A DNA stretch of 28,937 nucleotides. Source: UBA3210 sp963653535. Lineage in GTDB: Bacteria > Bacillota_I > Bacilli_A > RFN20 > CAG-449. Numbering within the stretch: the first letter of the stretch is position 1; each line of letters opens with the position of its first letter. This document shows, in pieces, positions 6,927 to 15,376 of the stretch. Where the stretch lies: positions 1-28,937 of the forward strand of contig CAVJWU010000017.1 of the NCBI GenBank assembly GCA_963653535.1, given 5' to 3'. The notes beneath the pieces are model-generated. The model made no database searches and had not been told where the DNA came from. It saw only the letters and a program-made list of their open reading frames with translations. The translations under genes were made by a program, and so were the position numbers.

Positions 6927-6955
6927 ATTTTATCGGTTAAAAAACGAAATTTCAA
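6927..6955 (-). promoter_or_regulatory. Promoter of the ECF operon
   Basis: Minus-strand TTGAAA (6950-6955), 17-bp spacer, TAAAAT (6927-6932). A small hairpin ATACCTT/AAAGGTAT and an AT-only palindrome lie between it and the start codon. Confidence 0.7.
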
Positions 6956-6958
6956 TAA

Positions 6959-7000
6959 AAAGTTAGTTATAACTAAATAAAGTTAACTCTTTCTAACTTT
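6959..7000 (-). terminator. Intrinsic terminator closing the mutS-to-ABC operon
   Basis: AAAGTTAG (6993-7000 on the complement, including the TAG stop of the ABC gene) pairs with CTAACTTT (6959-6966 complement), followed by TTATT on the minus strand. The interior holds further complementary AGTTA/TAACT units. The stem is AT-rich, so moderate strength. Confidence 0.5.
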
Positions 7001-9746
7001 GTAATTGCTTTAATGGACTTTCTTTTAAAGTCTTATGCGTTGATAATGAGCTTGCGAAAATTCCCATAAATAAAGCAATAAGAAAAACAATAAGTAATGG
7101 ATAATAAGAATTTAAAGAAAATGAAATATTAATTCCTAGCATTCCTTTATTCATTAAAAAGATGATTGTTCCAAGCGCAATTATAGATAAAGTACCTGAA
7201 TATAAGCATAAATATAAACTAAAGAAATCAAATTGGTTTTTAATACTCTCTTTTGAATATCCTAAACAAGTATAAATTCCGATTTCTTTTTTATTATCGC
7301 GAACAAAGATGTATGACGACATCACGATCATTAAAAATGAAGCAAGTAAACAAAAACAAGAAAAGATACTTAAACCAATATTAATATAATAAATTGTTTC
7401 ATCAATCTTTGCTTTATAATCAAGATATGGATTAGTAAATTCATAATCTTTATATTTGTCATTTAACTTTTTTAAATCATTAGTTATATTATTCCCATCA
7501 TATTTAAATAAAACATTATCGATGCAATAAGATGAACTCCCACTAAGTAAGGAAGTAGATAAAAAGATAATAGGCCAAGTTGGTTCAACAAATAAGGCCA
7601 AGTCTTCATCTTCAACTATTCCAACTATTTTAACTTCGACAATCTTAAAATGATTTTCATATTGGCCATTAGATTTAGTAATCTCATCAAGTAAAAGAAA
7701 GTATAACTGCTTGTTTTTTAGTTCATTAACATTACTAGATATATGTAATTTATTAAGTAATCCAGTTGATAAAATCACTTCATTTTGATTAGAAACTTCT
7801 TTCCCTATAATATGCAAATTATCCTTTTTATAAGCTTTTAAGGAGACAAAATTATCTTTTTGACAATCTAATAAACTTAAAGATAACATCTTGTCATTTC
7901 CTTGAAAAGATGTACTTTGATAAGATTCTAAATTTTGATCTGAAAAAGAATTTAAATCAATAAATTCTTCCATTACTTCATAATTATTCGATAGATACGT
8001 CGGGCAAGAAAAGCCGTTCATTAAAACACTTTCAATTAATGAATAACCTCCATTTGACATAGGGATGTAATTAAGTAAAACATCATTCTCATTTAAAATA
8101 TTTTCTATATCATAGATTTTCATTTCTTTATTATAGTTATAGAAAAAAGATAAATAATAATGATCTTCATCTAGTTCATCAATTTGATAAGAGAATAAAT
8201 CCATTGATTTATCATTTAAGTACTTTTTTAAAAATAAATAGATTTTTTCTTTTTCTACCGCGATAAAGTTTATTTTCTTCGTAGTCCAAGGATAATAATC
8301 TTCTTTTTCTAAATTATAAGAATAAGGTAACTGCATAATAGTTTCTACAACATATTCATTCCAATAAGGATTTGAATGATATATTTTAGGATCTGAAGAT
8401 ATATTATAACCAACTAAAAACAATTTAATTTCTAATTCATATTGCCATGAAGAATTACTAATAAAGATACTAATTGGTATTTTATGATATTTTAAATAAT
8501 TATCATATAAACTAGATGCAGAACTACATTCAACATTTAATAACGAACATAAAGTGGTTACTTTTGATAATGGTAAGTTTAAAATAATATCATCATCACC
8601 AATACTAAGTGAATTTGAATAGATATAATTTTCTCCATCTTCTATATAACTAAAATCATTTACTGAAGCAATCGAATATCCTTTTAAAGGCGATAAATTA
8701 CCATTGATATTAATTAAAAAACGATTATCATCTTTAAAGAAATTTAAAAAATTAGTCATATATTTACTGCCTATATAACAAGATTCATTAAAATAATTAT
8801 CATAAATTAGTTCAATTTCTTCTTTGTCAATACTTAATGAGGAAGGGGTGATATTTGATTCATTCTTATTTTTCATTACAATCTTCGTCTCATCGATCAT
8901 TTTTGAAAAACTATTCATAATAGATGAAGAAAATGAAGATGTAAGTATTAAACAAAAGCCGAGACAAACTAACGCGATCATCGAACTAAAAGAACAAATT
9001 AAAGTTCTAATTTTCTTTTTAGAAATAATATTATGCACATGATGAATTAAATACGTGTAAGGTAAGGTATTTTTCTTATTAATAACCTTTTTTTCTATAT
9101 TTCCTTCTTCTTTAATATAAGGCAAAGTATGGTCTTTAAGTTCAAAATAAGGTATATGATGTTCAATTAATAAATCAACATCATGGGTAACCATAATGAT
9201 AATTTTTGTTAAAGATAACTCTTTTAAGATATTAAATACTAGTTTCTTATTATCTATATCTAAACCGGAAGTAATTTCATCCGCGAGAATTAAAGGCGTA
9301 TCTTTAATTAAGCTCATCGCAAGATTAACTCTTTGTAACTCACCTCCAGAAAGAGTTGAAACTTTTTGATTCAGTTTAACTTTTAAATTTAATTTATTGA
9401 ATATTTCAATAATTTTCTTTTCGTCATCAACTTTAGTGATTAATTTAATATTAGTTAAAATAGATTCATTTTCAATTAATCGTGGTGATTGAAAGATAAA
9501 TGACATTTCATTAAAACGCATTAAACTTTGTTTTTTTACATTCATTTTCTTTACATCTTCATCGAAGAACTTATATTCACCAGTAAAATTATTTTCCATT
9601 AACCCAATAATATTTAATAAAGTAGATTTTCCACTTCCCGAAGGACCGACAATAACATATAGACCTGGTTTAGATATTTCTATATTAATATCTTTTAAAA
9701 TATCTTCATCATGATATTGAATAGATACGTTTGTCAAACTTATCAT
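6993..9746 (-). CDS. ABC exporter, fused ATPase and FtsX-like permease (large)
   Basis: A 917-residue fusion. Residues 1-~210 are an ABC ATPase of the LolD/MacB type: Walker A GPSGSGKST (34-42), signature LSGGELQR, Walker B 'ILADEITSGLD', where the usual ADEPTG proline is Ile, switch 'VTHD'. A helix near 248-272 leads into a ~500-residue extracytoplasmic domain rich in Asp, Asn, Ser and Tyr, then three C-terminal FtsX-type helices (near 790, 845, 885) with the 'KKEIGIYTCLGYSKESI' motif of FtsX permeases. Such proteins expel peptides or lipoproteins, or act as mechanotransmission complexes. Start is supported by GGGAGGAC just upstream. One base follows the stop of the partner gene, so the two likely form one heterodimeric exporter. 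Confidence 0.85.
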   Translation of the reverse strand: MISLTNVSIQYHDEDILKDINIEISKPGLYVIVGPSGSGKSTLLNIIGLMENNFTGEYKFFDEDVKKMNVKKQSLMRFNEMSFIFQSPRLIENESILTNIKLITKVDDEKKIIEIFNKLNLKVKLNQKVSTLSGGELQRVNLAMSLIKDTPLILADEITSGLDIDNKKLVFNILKELSLTKIIIMVTHDVDLLIEHHIPYFELKDHTLPYIKEEGNIEKKVINKKNTLPYTYLIHHVHNIISKKKIRTLICSFSSMIALVCLGFCLILTSSFSSSIMNSFSKMIDETKIVMKNKNESNITPSSLSIDKEEIELIYDNYFNESCYIGSKYMTNFLNFFKDDNRFLININGNLSPLKGYSIASVNDFSYIEDGENYIYSNSLSIGDDDIILNLPLSKVTTLCSLLNVECSSASSLYDNYLKYHKIPISIFISNSSWQYELEIKLFLVGYNISSDPKIYHSNPYWNEYVVETIMQLPYSYNLEKEDYYPWTTKKINFIAVEKEKIYLFLKKYLNDKSMDLFSYQIDELDEDHYYLSFFYNYNKEMKIYDIENILNENDVLLNYIPMSNGGYSLIESVLMNGFSCPTYLSNNYEVMEEFIDLNSFSDQNLESYQSTSFQGNDKMLSLSLLDCQKDNFVSLKAYKKDNLHIIGKEVSNQNEVILSTGLLNKLHISSNVNELKNKQLYFLLLDEITKSNGQYENHFKIVEVKIVGIVEDEDLALFVEPTWPIIFLSTSLLSGSSSYCIDNVLFKYDGNNITNDLKKLNDKYKDYEFTNPYLDYKAKIDETIYYINIGLSIFSCFCLLASFLMIVMSSYIFVRDNKKEIGIYTCLGYSKESIKNQFDFFSLYLCLYSGTLSIIALGTIIFLMNKGMLGINISFSLNSYYPLLIVFLIALFMGIFASSLSTHKTLKESPLKQLQS

Positions 9747-9747
9747 A

Positions 9748-11775
9748 CTAGTCCTCCCTTAATATTGAAGCGATATTAATTTTAGAAATACCATAACTTG
9801 ATGATAACGAACTTAAAAATGAAGATATTAAAAGTAATGCGAATAAATAGAAAGTATTCTTTAATGTTGGTAGTAGGCTAAAGAAATTAATACCGATCAT
9901 ACCTTTTAGTATGATGTTAATAATTTGGCCTAGTATCATATATAAAACAATGCTTAAGACAAACGAAGATAAGCCGATAAGTAATGATTGCAGCAAGAAA
10001 ATATCACTAATATCTTCTTTAAAAATACCTAGTGAACGCATAATCCCAATATCTTTTTTATAGTCGTTTACAAAAGAATATAAACACAAACAAAGAAGCA
10101 TTAAAGAAATTATTAAGGTAATCGAAATAAATATGACTAACGCGTTATTTATTGAATCATACATTGTTTTAAAGCTATTTACTAAAACAATTGGTTCATT
10201 TTCAACTAAATAAGCAAAATCATCTCCTTTTAAAGAAGAAATTCGATTATAAATATTCTTCACTTTACTAACATCATTAATTTCGGCATAAAGATATTGG
10301 CTTGAAAAAGTATCATTAATCCCTGTTACTACGCTTAAACGATCATAAAGAGTTATATCTTCATTATATAAACTTGATAAAGAAGGGAGAATAATACTTT
10401 TCGCGAGATTTTCTATTCCTTCAAGGGGATAATAAATACGAGGTTGGCTCATTAAAGAAAATTCATTAACTACTCCGACAATAGTAAATGTTTGTGAAAT
10501 AACAAAAGAATCATAAATTACTGATTTATTTTCTAACATGAATTCACTAGTTTTTTTTACATTTATACTAAATTGATTGGACCTCAAAATTTTGTTTGCT
10601 TCTTTATTTATTAATACTTCTTTTATACTTGATTTATCTTTAGGAAATCTTCCTTCTAAATCATCTGCAAAACTTTCTTCCATAAGAGAAGAATAAGGTA
10701 CAAATTCAATATTATTATAATAAATATTACTTCCTAAAGGATATTGAATATCTGGATAAAAAGTAAAGATAGAACTTAAATCATAATGATAACATTCTTG
10801 AGGAATAAGATGCGCGAGATTAATCTTTTCTTTTTGATCAAAACGTGTAAGTTTAACTAAAGAAAAATTAGAATTTTCAATTTTAGAAGTCTTTTGTAAG
10901 CTTACTCTTAATAAATTATAATGAAGATATTTATCACCTTTTTCTTCAATATTTTGGTTAATAGAAGTGCTTAAAGATAAACTAAGTAAAAAGAAACATA
11001 AAGATATTCCTAAAGCGATTAATGATAAAATAGATTTTAATAAATTTTGTTTTAATGAAGATAAACTAACACGGCTTTTTTCTTTTAAACTAAGGTTATA
11101 TGTCTTTTTTTCTAAATGTTTATATTCATTTTTAAAATCAAAATTTTGTTCTATTTTATGTTCCTTTAATACTAGTTCACCATCGGAAAATTCTTTAACA
11201 TGTTTTAAATTATGTGAAACAACAATTACCAAAGAATTTAAAGAAATATTTTTTAATAATTTCATAACTGCATAAGCATTTTTTTCATCTAAGGCGCCAG
11301 TTGGTTCATCACAAAAGACAATTTTAGAAGAAGCAATCATCGCGCGAGCTAATGCAAATCTTTGTTTTTCTCCGCCTGATAAAGAAGAAACATCTGCTTT
11401 ATCTCGATGACTTATCTTCAATTTTTCTAATAATTTTTTTATGTCTTTTTTCTTATCTTTTTTTGATATTTCTTTTTTTAAGTTTACATTTTCATAAGGA
11501 TTGAGAAAAGAAACTAAATTATAGTTTTGATAAACGAATGAAGTATAAGAATTTCTAAATGATTCAAAATCTTTTATCTTTCTTTCTTCAAAATATATTT
11601 CTCCTTTATCCATCTTTTCTATGCCCATTAAACACTTTAATAAAGTCGATTTACCTCCTCCTGATGGGCCGACAATAAAAAACATTCCTTTGGCCGGTAA
11701 AGAAAAACTAACATCATCTAATATCGTTTCATTCTTATATATTTTAGTTAAATTTTTCACTTCTAAATAATGCAT
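9748..11775 (-). CDS. ABC exporter, fused ATPase and FtsX-like permease (smaller partner)
   Basis: A 675-residue fusion, counted from the ATG at 11775, which follows AGGAGA; a longer open frame up to 11889 runs back into yyzM sequence and lacks a site. Walker A GPSGGGKST (36-44), signature LSGGEKQR, consensus Walker B 'VFCDEPTGALD', switch 'VSHN'. One helix near 245-270, an extracytoplasmic domain of ~290 residues, then three helices with the FtsX motif 'KKDIGIMRSLGIFKEDI'. Because this partner has a canonical Walker B while the larger one does not, the pair may be asymmetric. Substrate unknown; antimicrobial-peptide resistance or envelope remodelling are the usual guesses. Confidence 0.85.
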   Translation of the reverse strand: MHYLEVKNLTKIYKNETILDDVSFSLPAKGMFFIVGPSGGGKSTLLKCLMGIEKMDKGEIYFEERKIKDFESFRNSYTSFVYQNYNLVSFLNPYENVNLKKEISKKDKKKDIKKLLEKLKISHRDKADVSSLSGGEKQRFALARAMIASSKIVFCDEPTGALDEKNAYAVMKLLKNISLNSLVIVVSHNLKHVKEFSDGELVLKEHKIEQNFDFKNEYKHLEKKTYNLSLKEKSRVSLSSLKQNLLKSILSLIALGISLCFFLLSLSLSTSINQNIEEKGDKYLHYNLLRVSLQKTSKIENSNFSLVKLTRFDQKEKINLAHLIPQECYHYDLSSIFTFYPDIQYPLGSNIYYNNIEFVPYSSLMEESFADDLEGRFPKDKSSIKEVLINKEANKILRSNQFSINVKKTSEFMLENKSVIYDSFVISQTFTIVGVVNEFSLMSQPRIYYPLEGIENLAKSIILPSLSSLYNEDITLYDRLSVVTGINDTFSSQYLYAEINDVSKVKNIYNRISSLKGDDFAYLVENEPIVLVNSFKTMYDSINNALVIFISITLIISLMLLCLCLYSFVNDYKKDIGIMRSLGIFKEDISDIFLLQSLLIGLSSFVLSIVLYMILGQIINIILKGMIGINFFSLLPTLKNTFYLFALLLISSFLSSLSSSYGISKINIASILRED

Positions 11776-11779
11776 AAAA

Positions 11780-11811
11780 AAATCTCCTACATTTATATAA
11801 TGTGGAGATTT
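11780..11811 (-). promoter_or_regulatory. Hairpin sequestering the ribosome-binding site of the smaller ABC gene
   Basis: AAATCTCC and GGAGATTT (11780-11787 and 11804-11811) form an 8-bp stem, extended by ACAT/ATGT inside. In the minus-strand RNA the downstream arm contains the AGGAGA site of the gene starting at 11775. The loop region also contains TATATAA, so part of this may be a promoter -10. Confidence 0.45.
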
Positions 11812-11839
11812 AACGTAAAATCCTAAATTTAGATATGTA

Positions 11840-12046
11840 TTATTTATTCTCTTCTTTAATAATCTTCTTTGCTTTGTTATTAAAGTCATTACGTGGAAGC
11901 ATGATTATTGCCCCGCAGGAAAGGCACTTAATTTTAATATCTGCACCTAAACGAACGATTTGAAATAGTTTTGATTTATTAAAGCAAGGATGAGGCTTTT
12001 TCATTTCAACGATATCATTTAATGTATAATCTTCTGATTTAATCAT
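11840..12046 (-). CDS. yyzM: DUF951 family small protein (YyzM-like)
   Basis: A 68-residue cytosolic protein. The family core is clear: 'DIVEMKKPHPC', 'VRLGADIKIKCLSCG' and 'MLPRNDF'. Three cysteines (C21, C40, C43) could bind a metal. DUF951 proteins are near-universal in Bacillota, of unknown function and often next to translation or replication genes. It overlaps the 3' end of folD by eight bases with AAGGAG just before its ATG, so it is coupled to the folate genes. Confidence 0.88.
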   Translation of the reverse strand: MIKSEDYTLNDIVEMKKPHPCFNKSKLFQIVRLGADIKIKCLSCGAIIMLPRNDFNNKAKKIIKEENK

Positions 12047-12866
12047 TTTTATTTCTCCTTAAATAACAAGAATAAACATTTTGCATGAGTAAGGAAGAAG
12101 TAAGAATTCCTACTCCTCCAGGAACTTTAGAAATCAATGCACATTTCTCACTTGGAATAACATCACCAACAATACCACTTTCTAAATAATGAATACCAGC
12201 ATCGACAACAATTACGCCTTCTTTCATCTTATTTGAATCGATATAATGAGGTTTACCAATCGCTGCGACAACAATATCCGCGGAAAGAAGTTCATTATCT
12301 AACTCATTAGTTTTGCTGTGTGCGAGCGTCACGGTCGCATTTTTATTTAATAACATCATCGCGACTGGTTTACCAACTGAAATTGATCGGCCAATAACTA
12401 AAACCTTTTTACCTGTTACATCGATATTATATTCATCAAGTAAAGTAACTATCGCATTCGCGGTCGCTGGTTTAATCGCGTCTTTCTTATTAATAAATAA
12501 TTCACCTAAAGAAAAAGCATTCATCGCATCAACATCTTTTAATGGATCTAAAGAAGCTATGATTTTTTCTTCATTTGCACCTTTAAATAAAGGTCGAGTG
12601 ATTAAACATGCATCAACTAAATCATCATTATTAATCTCTTTAATCTTGTTTAAATAATCTTCTTCCGTTGGTTTCATTTTTATTAATTTATAATTAATCC
12701 CTAATGAAACAGCATTTTTTTCTTGTGAAGCACAATAACCAATTGATGAACTATCTTCTTCATTTACTAAAGCAACTAACGTTAATTTACGTTCTAACTT
12801 ATCGAGTTTTTCTTTTAAATCTTCTTTAATTTTTTTAGAAGCATTTTTACCTAACATTAATTCCAT
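12039..12866 (-). CDS. folD: FolD-like methylene-THF dehydrogenase, cyclohydrolase residues altered
   Basis: A 275-residue cytosolic protein of the FolD family, normally converting 5,10-methylene-THF to 10-formyl-THF by NADP-dependent dehydrogenase then cyclohydrolase steps. The Rossmann motif 'GRSISVGKP', 'ATVTLAHSKT' and 'PGGVGILT' are intact. In the active site Tyr44 is kept but the catalytic lysine four residues on (E. coli K54, human K56) is Gln48 (Y-C-A-S-Q-E-K), and the conserved Gln of the 'VQLPLP' motif is Thr90 ('LITRPLF'). The 'KDVD' aspartate is kept. Human K56Q loses cyclohydrolase but keeps dehydrogenase activity, so this protein may be dehydrogenase-only. GGAGG precedes the ATG, which overlaps the fhs stop (TAATG). 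Confidence 0.85.
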   Translation of the reverse strand: MELMLGKNASKKIKEDLKEKLDKLERKLTLVALVNEEDSSSIGYCASQEKNAVSLGINYKLIKMKPTEEDYLNKIKEINNDDLVDACLITRPLFKGANEEKIIASLDPLKDVDAMNAFSLGELFINKKDAIKPATANAIVTLLDEYNIDVTGKKVLVIGRSISVGKPVAMMLLNKNATVTLAHSKTNELDNELLSADIVVAAIGKPHYIDSNKMKEGVIVVDAGIHYLESGIVGDVIPSEKCALISKVPGGVGILTSSLLMQNVYSCYLRRNKND

Positions 12867-14479
12867 TATTCTTCCTCCATCTTTACCGCGGCAGGGACTT
12901 TAGGAAGTCCTGGCATAGTAAGAATTGAACCAGTTAATGGAATAATAAAGTTCGCGCCGCTAGATAAATTCACTTCACGAATATGTAATGAAAAATCTCT
13001 TGGAGCGTTTAATAGCTTTGGATCATCTGAGAATGAAGAAGGGGTTTTTGCGATACATATTAAAGAAGAAGAATATCCCATCGAAATATATTTATCAATT
13101 TGTTTTAATGCCTTTTCTTCGTAAATAACATCTTTCGCTCGATATATTTCTTTTGCGATCTTTTCTATCTTTTCTTTAATTCCACTTTCTTTATTATATA
13201 AAGGATGATAAGAAGATTTATTTTCTTCTAATGCATCAACTACTGTTTTAGCAAAATCAATACATCCTTCTCCACCTTTTAAGTAGCCATCAACAAAGCT
13301 AACTTTATAATTATGTTCTCTACACCAAGAAGAAAGTAATTCTATTTCTTCTTCATGATCATTAGAAAAATGATTAATCGCGATAACAACATCCATTCCA
13401 AATTTCTTAATATTTTCTAAATGTTGATTTAAATTCTTAATACCCTCTTTTAATGCGACGAGATTCAATTCATCAATTTGATCTATGTCTTGTCCTCCGT
13501 GAACTTTTAACGCTCTTATAGTCGCGACTAAGACGACTAAGGAAGGTTTTAAATCACCAACTTGGCATTTTATATCTAAGAACTTTTCCGCGCCTAAATC
13601 AGCCCCGAAGCCAGCTTCAGTAATAACAATATCTTTTAGTTTTAAAGCCATTTTGGTCGCGATAAGAGAACTACAGCCGTGAGCGATATTCGCGAAAGGT
13701 CCTCCATGAACAAAGCAAGGATTACCTTCTAAAGTTTGGACAACATTAGGTGAAAAACTATCATTCATAAGTTTCATAACTGCATTGGTGATTTTTAAAT
13801 CTCTTACATAAATAGGTTTATCATCATAAGTATACGCGACTAAAATATTATTTAATCTATTCTTAAAATCTTCTTTAGAAGTAGCTAAAGTAAAAATAGC
13901 CATTAGTTCACTGGCGACAGTAATAATAAATCCATCTTTTCTAGTTACTCCGTTAACTTTACTTCCCTGCGCGATTGTTATATCTCTTAAGGTACGATCG
14001 TTCATATCTAAAGCTCTCTTCCAAACAACTTTAGTTGGATCAATATTTAATTCATTGCCTTGATAGATATAATTATCAATTATTGCCGCGATTAAATTAA
14101 TTGATGAAGTTAACGCATGCATATCACCAGTAAAATGTAAATTGATATCTTCACTAGGTTCAATAGAAACTTTTCCTCCGCCGGTCGCTCCTCCTTTTAA
14201 GCCAAATACTGGCCCTAAAGAAGGTTCTCTTAAACAAACTACAGCATCTTTATTAATCTTTGCTAGACCTTCGTTTAACGCGATTGACATCGTTGTTTTA
14301 CCTTCACCAAATTTAGTTGGAGTAATCGCAGTTACTAAAACTAATTTACCATCAGGATGAGAAGAAATTTCATCCATGATTGATAAATCTATCTTTGCTT
14401 TATATTTTCCATAAGGAATGACATAATCATCTTTAACACCTAGTTTTCTTGTTATTTCATAGATATTTCTTAATTTCAT
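12866..14479 (-). CDS. fhs: Formate-tetrahydrofolate ligase
   Basis: A 537-residue cytosolic enzyme that makes 10-formyl-THF from formate, THF and ATP. The nucleotide-binding loop 'TPTKFGEGKTT' (near 54-64) is present; the family more often has TPAGEGKT, so this has a variant lead-in. Other hallmarks are 'REPSLGPVFGLKGGATGGG', 'NLHFTGDMHA', 'FVHGGPFANIAHGCSS', 'TEAGFGADLGAEKF' and a C-terminal 'PGLPKVPAA'. Slightly shorter than the usual ~555 residues. AGGAGATAATT precedes the ATG and lies in the last codons of miaA. Directly upstream of folD, so the pair supplies one-carbon units for purines and initiator fMet-tRNA. Confidence 0.95.
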   Translation of the reverse strand: MKLRNIYEITRKLGVKDDYVIPYGKYKAKIDLSIMDEISSHPDGKLVLVTAITPTKFGEGKTTMSIALNEGLAKINKDAVVCLREPSLGPVFGLKGGATGGGKVSIEPSEDINLHFTGDMHALTSSINLIAAIIDNYIYQGNELNIDPTKVVWKRALDMNDRTLRDITIAQGSKVNGVTRKDGFIITVASELMAIFTLATSKEDFKNRLNNILVAYTYDDKPIYVRDLKITNAVMKLMNDSFSPNVVQTLEGNPCFVHGGPFANIAHGCSSLIATKMALKLKDIVITEAGFGADLGAEKFLDIKCQVGDLKPSLVVLVATIRALKVHGGQDIDQIDELNLVALKEGIKNLNQHLENIKKFGMDVVIAINHFSNDHEEEIELLSSWCREHNYKVSFVDGYLKGGEGCIDFAKTVVDALEENKSSYHPLYNKESGIKEKIEKIAKEIYRAKDVIYEEKALKQIDKYISMGYSSSLICIAKTPSSFSDDPKLLNAPRDFSLHIREVNLSSGANFIIPLTGSILTMPGLPKVPAAVKMEEE

Positions 14480-14481
14480 AA

Positions 14482-15375
14482 TTATCTCCTTCCTAAAACT
14501 TTTAACGCATAATCGAGTGCGTCTTCACTACTAGAAAACCATTTAACATCTAATTGGTTATTAAAGTAAGTGAATTGTCTTTTTGCATAATTTCTTGAAT
14601 TCTTTTTGATTAATTCTTTAATTTCTTCTTCATCTTTATTTTCTTTTAAACCAGTCATAAGTTCTTTATATCCGATTGCTTGAAATGAACGTAAAGTGGA
14701 AGGATATTTATTCATTAACCCTTTTACTTCGTTAACTAGTCCTAACTCAAACATCTTATCAACTCTTTTATTGATTAATGAATATAATTCTTCTCTATCT
14801 CTCGTTAAGCCAATAAAAGTTACATCATAAAGAGGAACATGTTTTTGAGAAGCAATAATATCTGATTTTTTATCACCAGTTTCAAGATAAATTTGAATTG
14901 CCCGAAGCACTCTCTTACGGTTATTTTGATGAATCTTATTTGCTTCCACTTCATCAATTTCTTCTAAGATTTTATGTAGTTCCTCATTAGACTTATTTTC
15001 ATAAGGTGACATATCAACAGTACTTTCTTGTTTAGATAAATTAAAATCATAAAAACCAGACTTTAAATATAAACCTGTACCTCCTACAACAATAATATTG
15101 ACATTTTTCTTTTCTAATTCTTCAATCTTCGCGCGAAGATTTTTTTGATAATCAAAAATAGAAAATTCATAAGTAGGTTCAACGTAATCAAATAAATGAT
15201 GAGGCACTAAAGATCTTTCTTCTAAGGTAGGTTTTGCTGTACCAATATTCATCTCTTTATAAATTTGAAAAGCATCTCCATTAATTATCTCACCATTAGT
15301 TTCTAATGCCAGTTTAATACCTAAAGATGATTTACCTACTCCGGTAGGTCCGACAATACAAATAATCTTACTCAT
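14482..15375 (-). CDS. miaA: tRNA dimethylallyltransferase
   Basis: A 297-residue enzyme transferring a dimethylallyl group from DMAPP to A37 of tRNAs reading UNN codons; product is the substrate of MiaB, also in this window. P-loop GPTGVGKSS (9-17), the 'GDAFQIYKEMNIGTAKP' active-site loop (usual form D-S-M-Q; here D-A-F-Q), 'VVGGTGLYLKSG', and 'NRKRVLRAIQIY'. The ATG at 15375 is chosen because it begins the family N-terminus directly before the P-loop; upstream extension to 15489 overlaps mutL. One base separates it from the mutL stop. Confidence 0.94.
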   Translation of the reverse strand: MSKIICIVGPTGVGKSSLGIKLALETNGEIINGDAFQIYKEMNIGTAKPTLEERSLVPHHLFDYVEPTYEFSIFDYQKNLRAKIEELEKKNVNIIVVGGTGLYLKSGFYDFNLSKQESTVDMSPYENKSNEELHKILEEIDEVEANKIHQNNRKRVLRAIQIYLETGDKKSDIIASQKHVPLYDVTFIGLTRDREELYSLINKRVDKMFELGLVNEVKGLMNKYPSTLRSFQAIGYKELMTGLKENKDEEEIKELIKKNSRNYAKRQFTYFNNQLDVKWFSSSEDALDYALKVLGRR

Positions 15376-15376
15376 A

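Noticed and set aside
12313..12657. 114-codon plus-strand open frame inside folD
   Set aside because: Antisense shadow; the minus-strand FolD motifs are clear.
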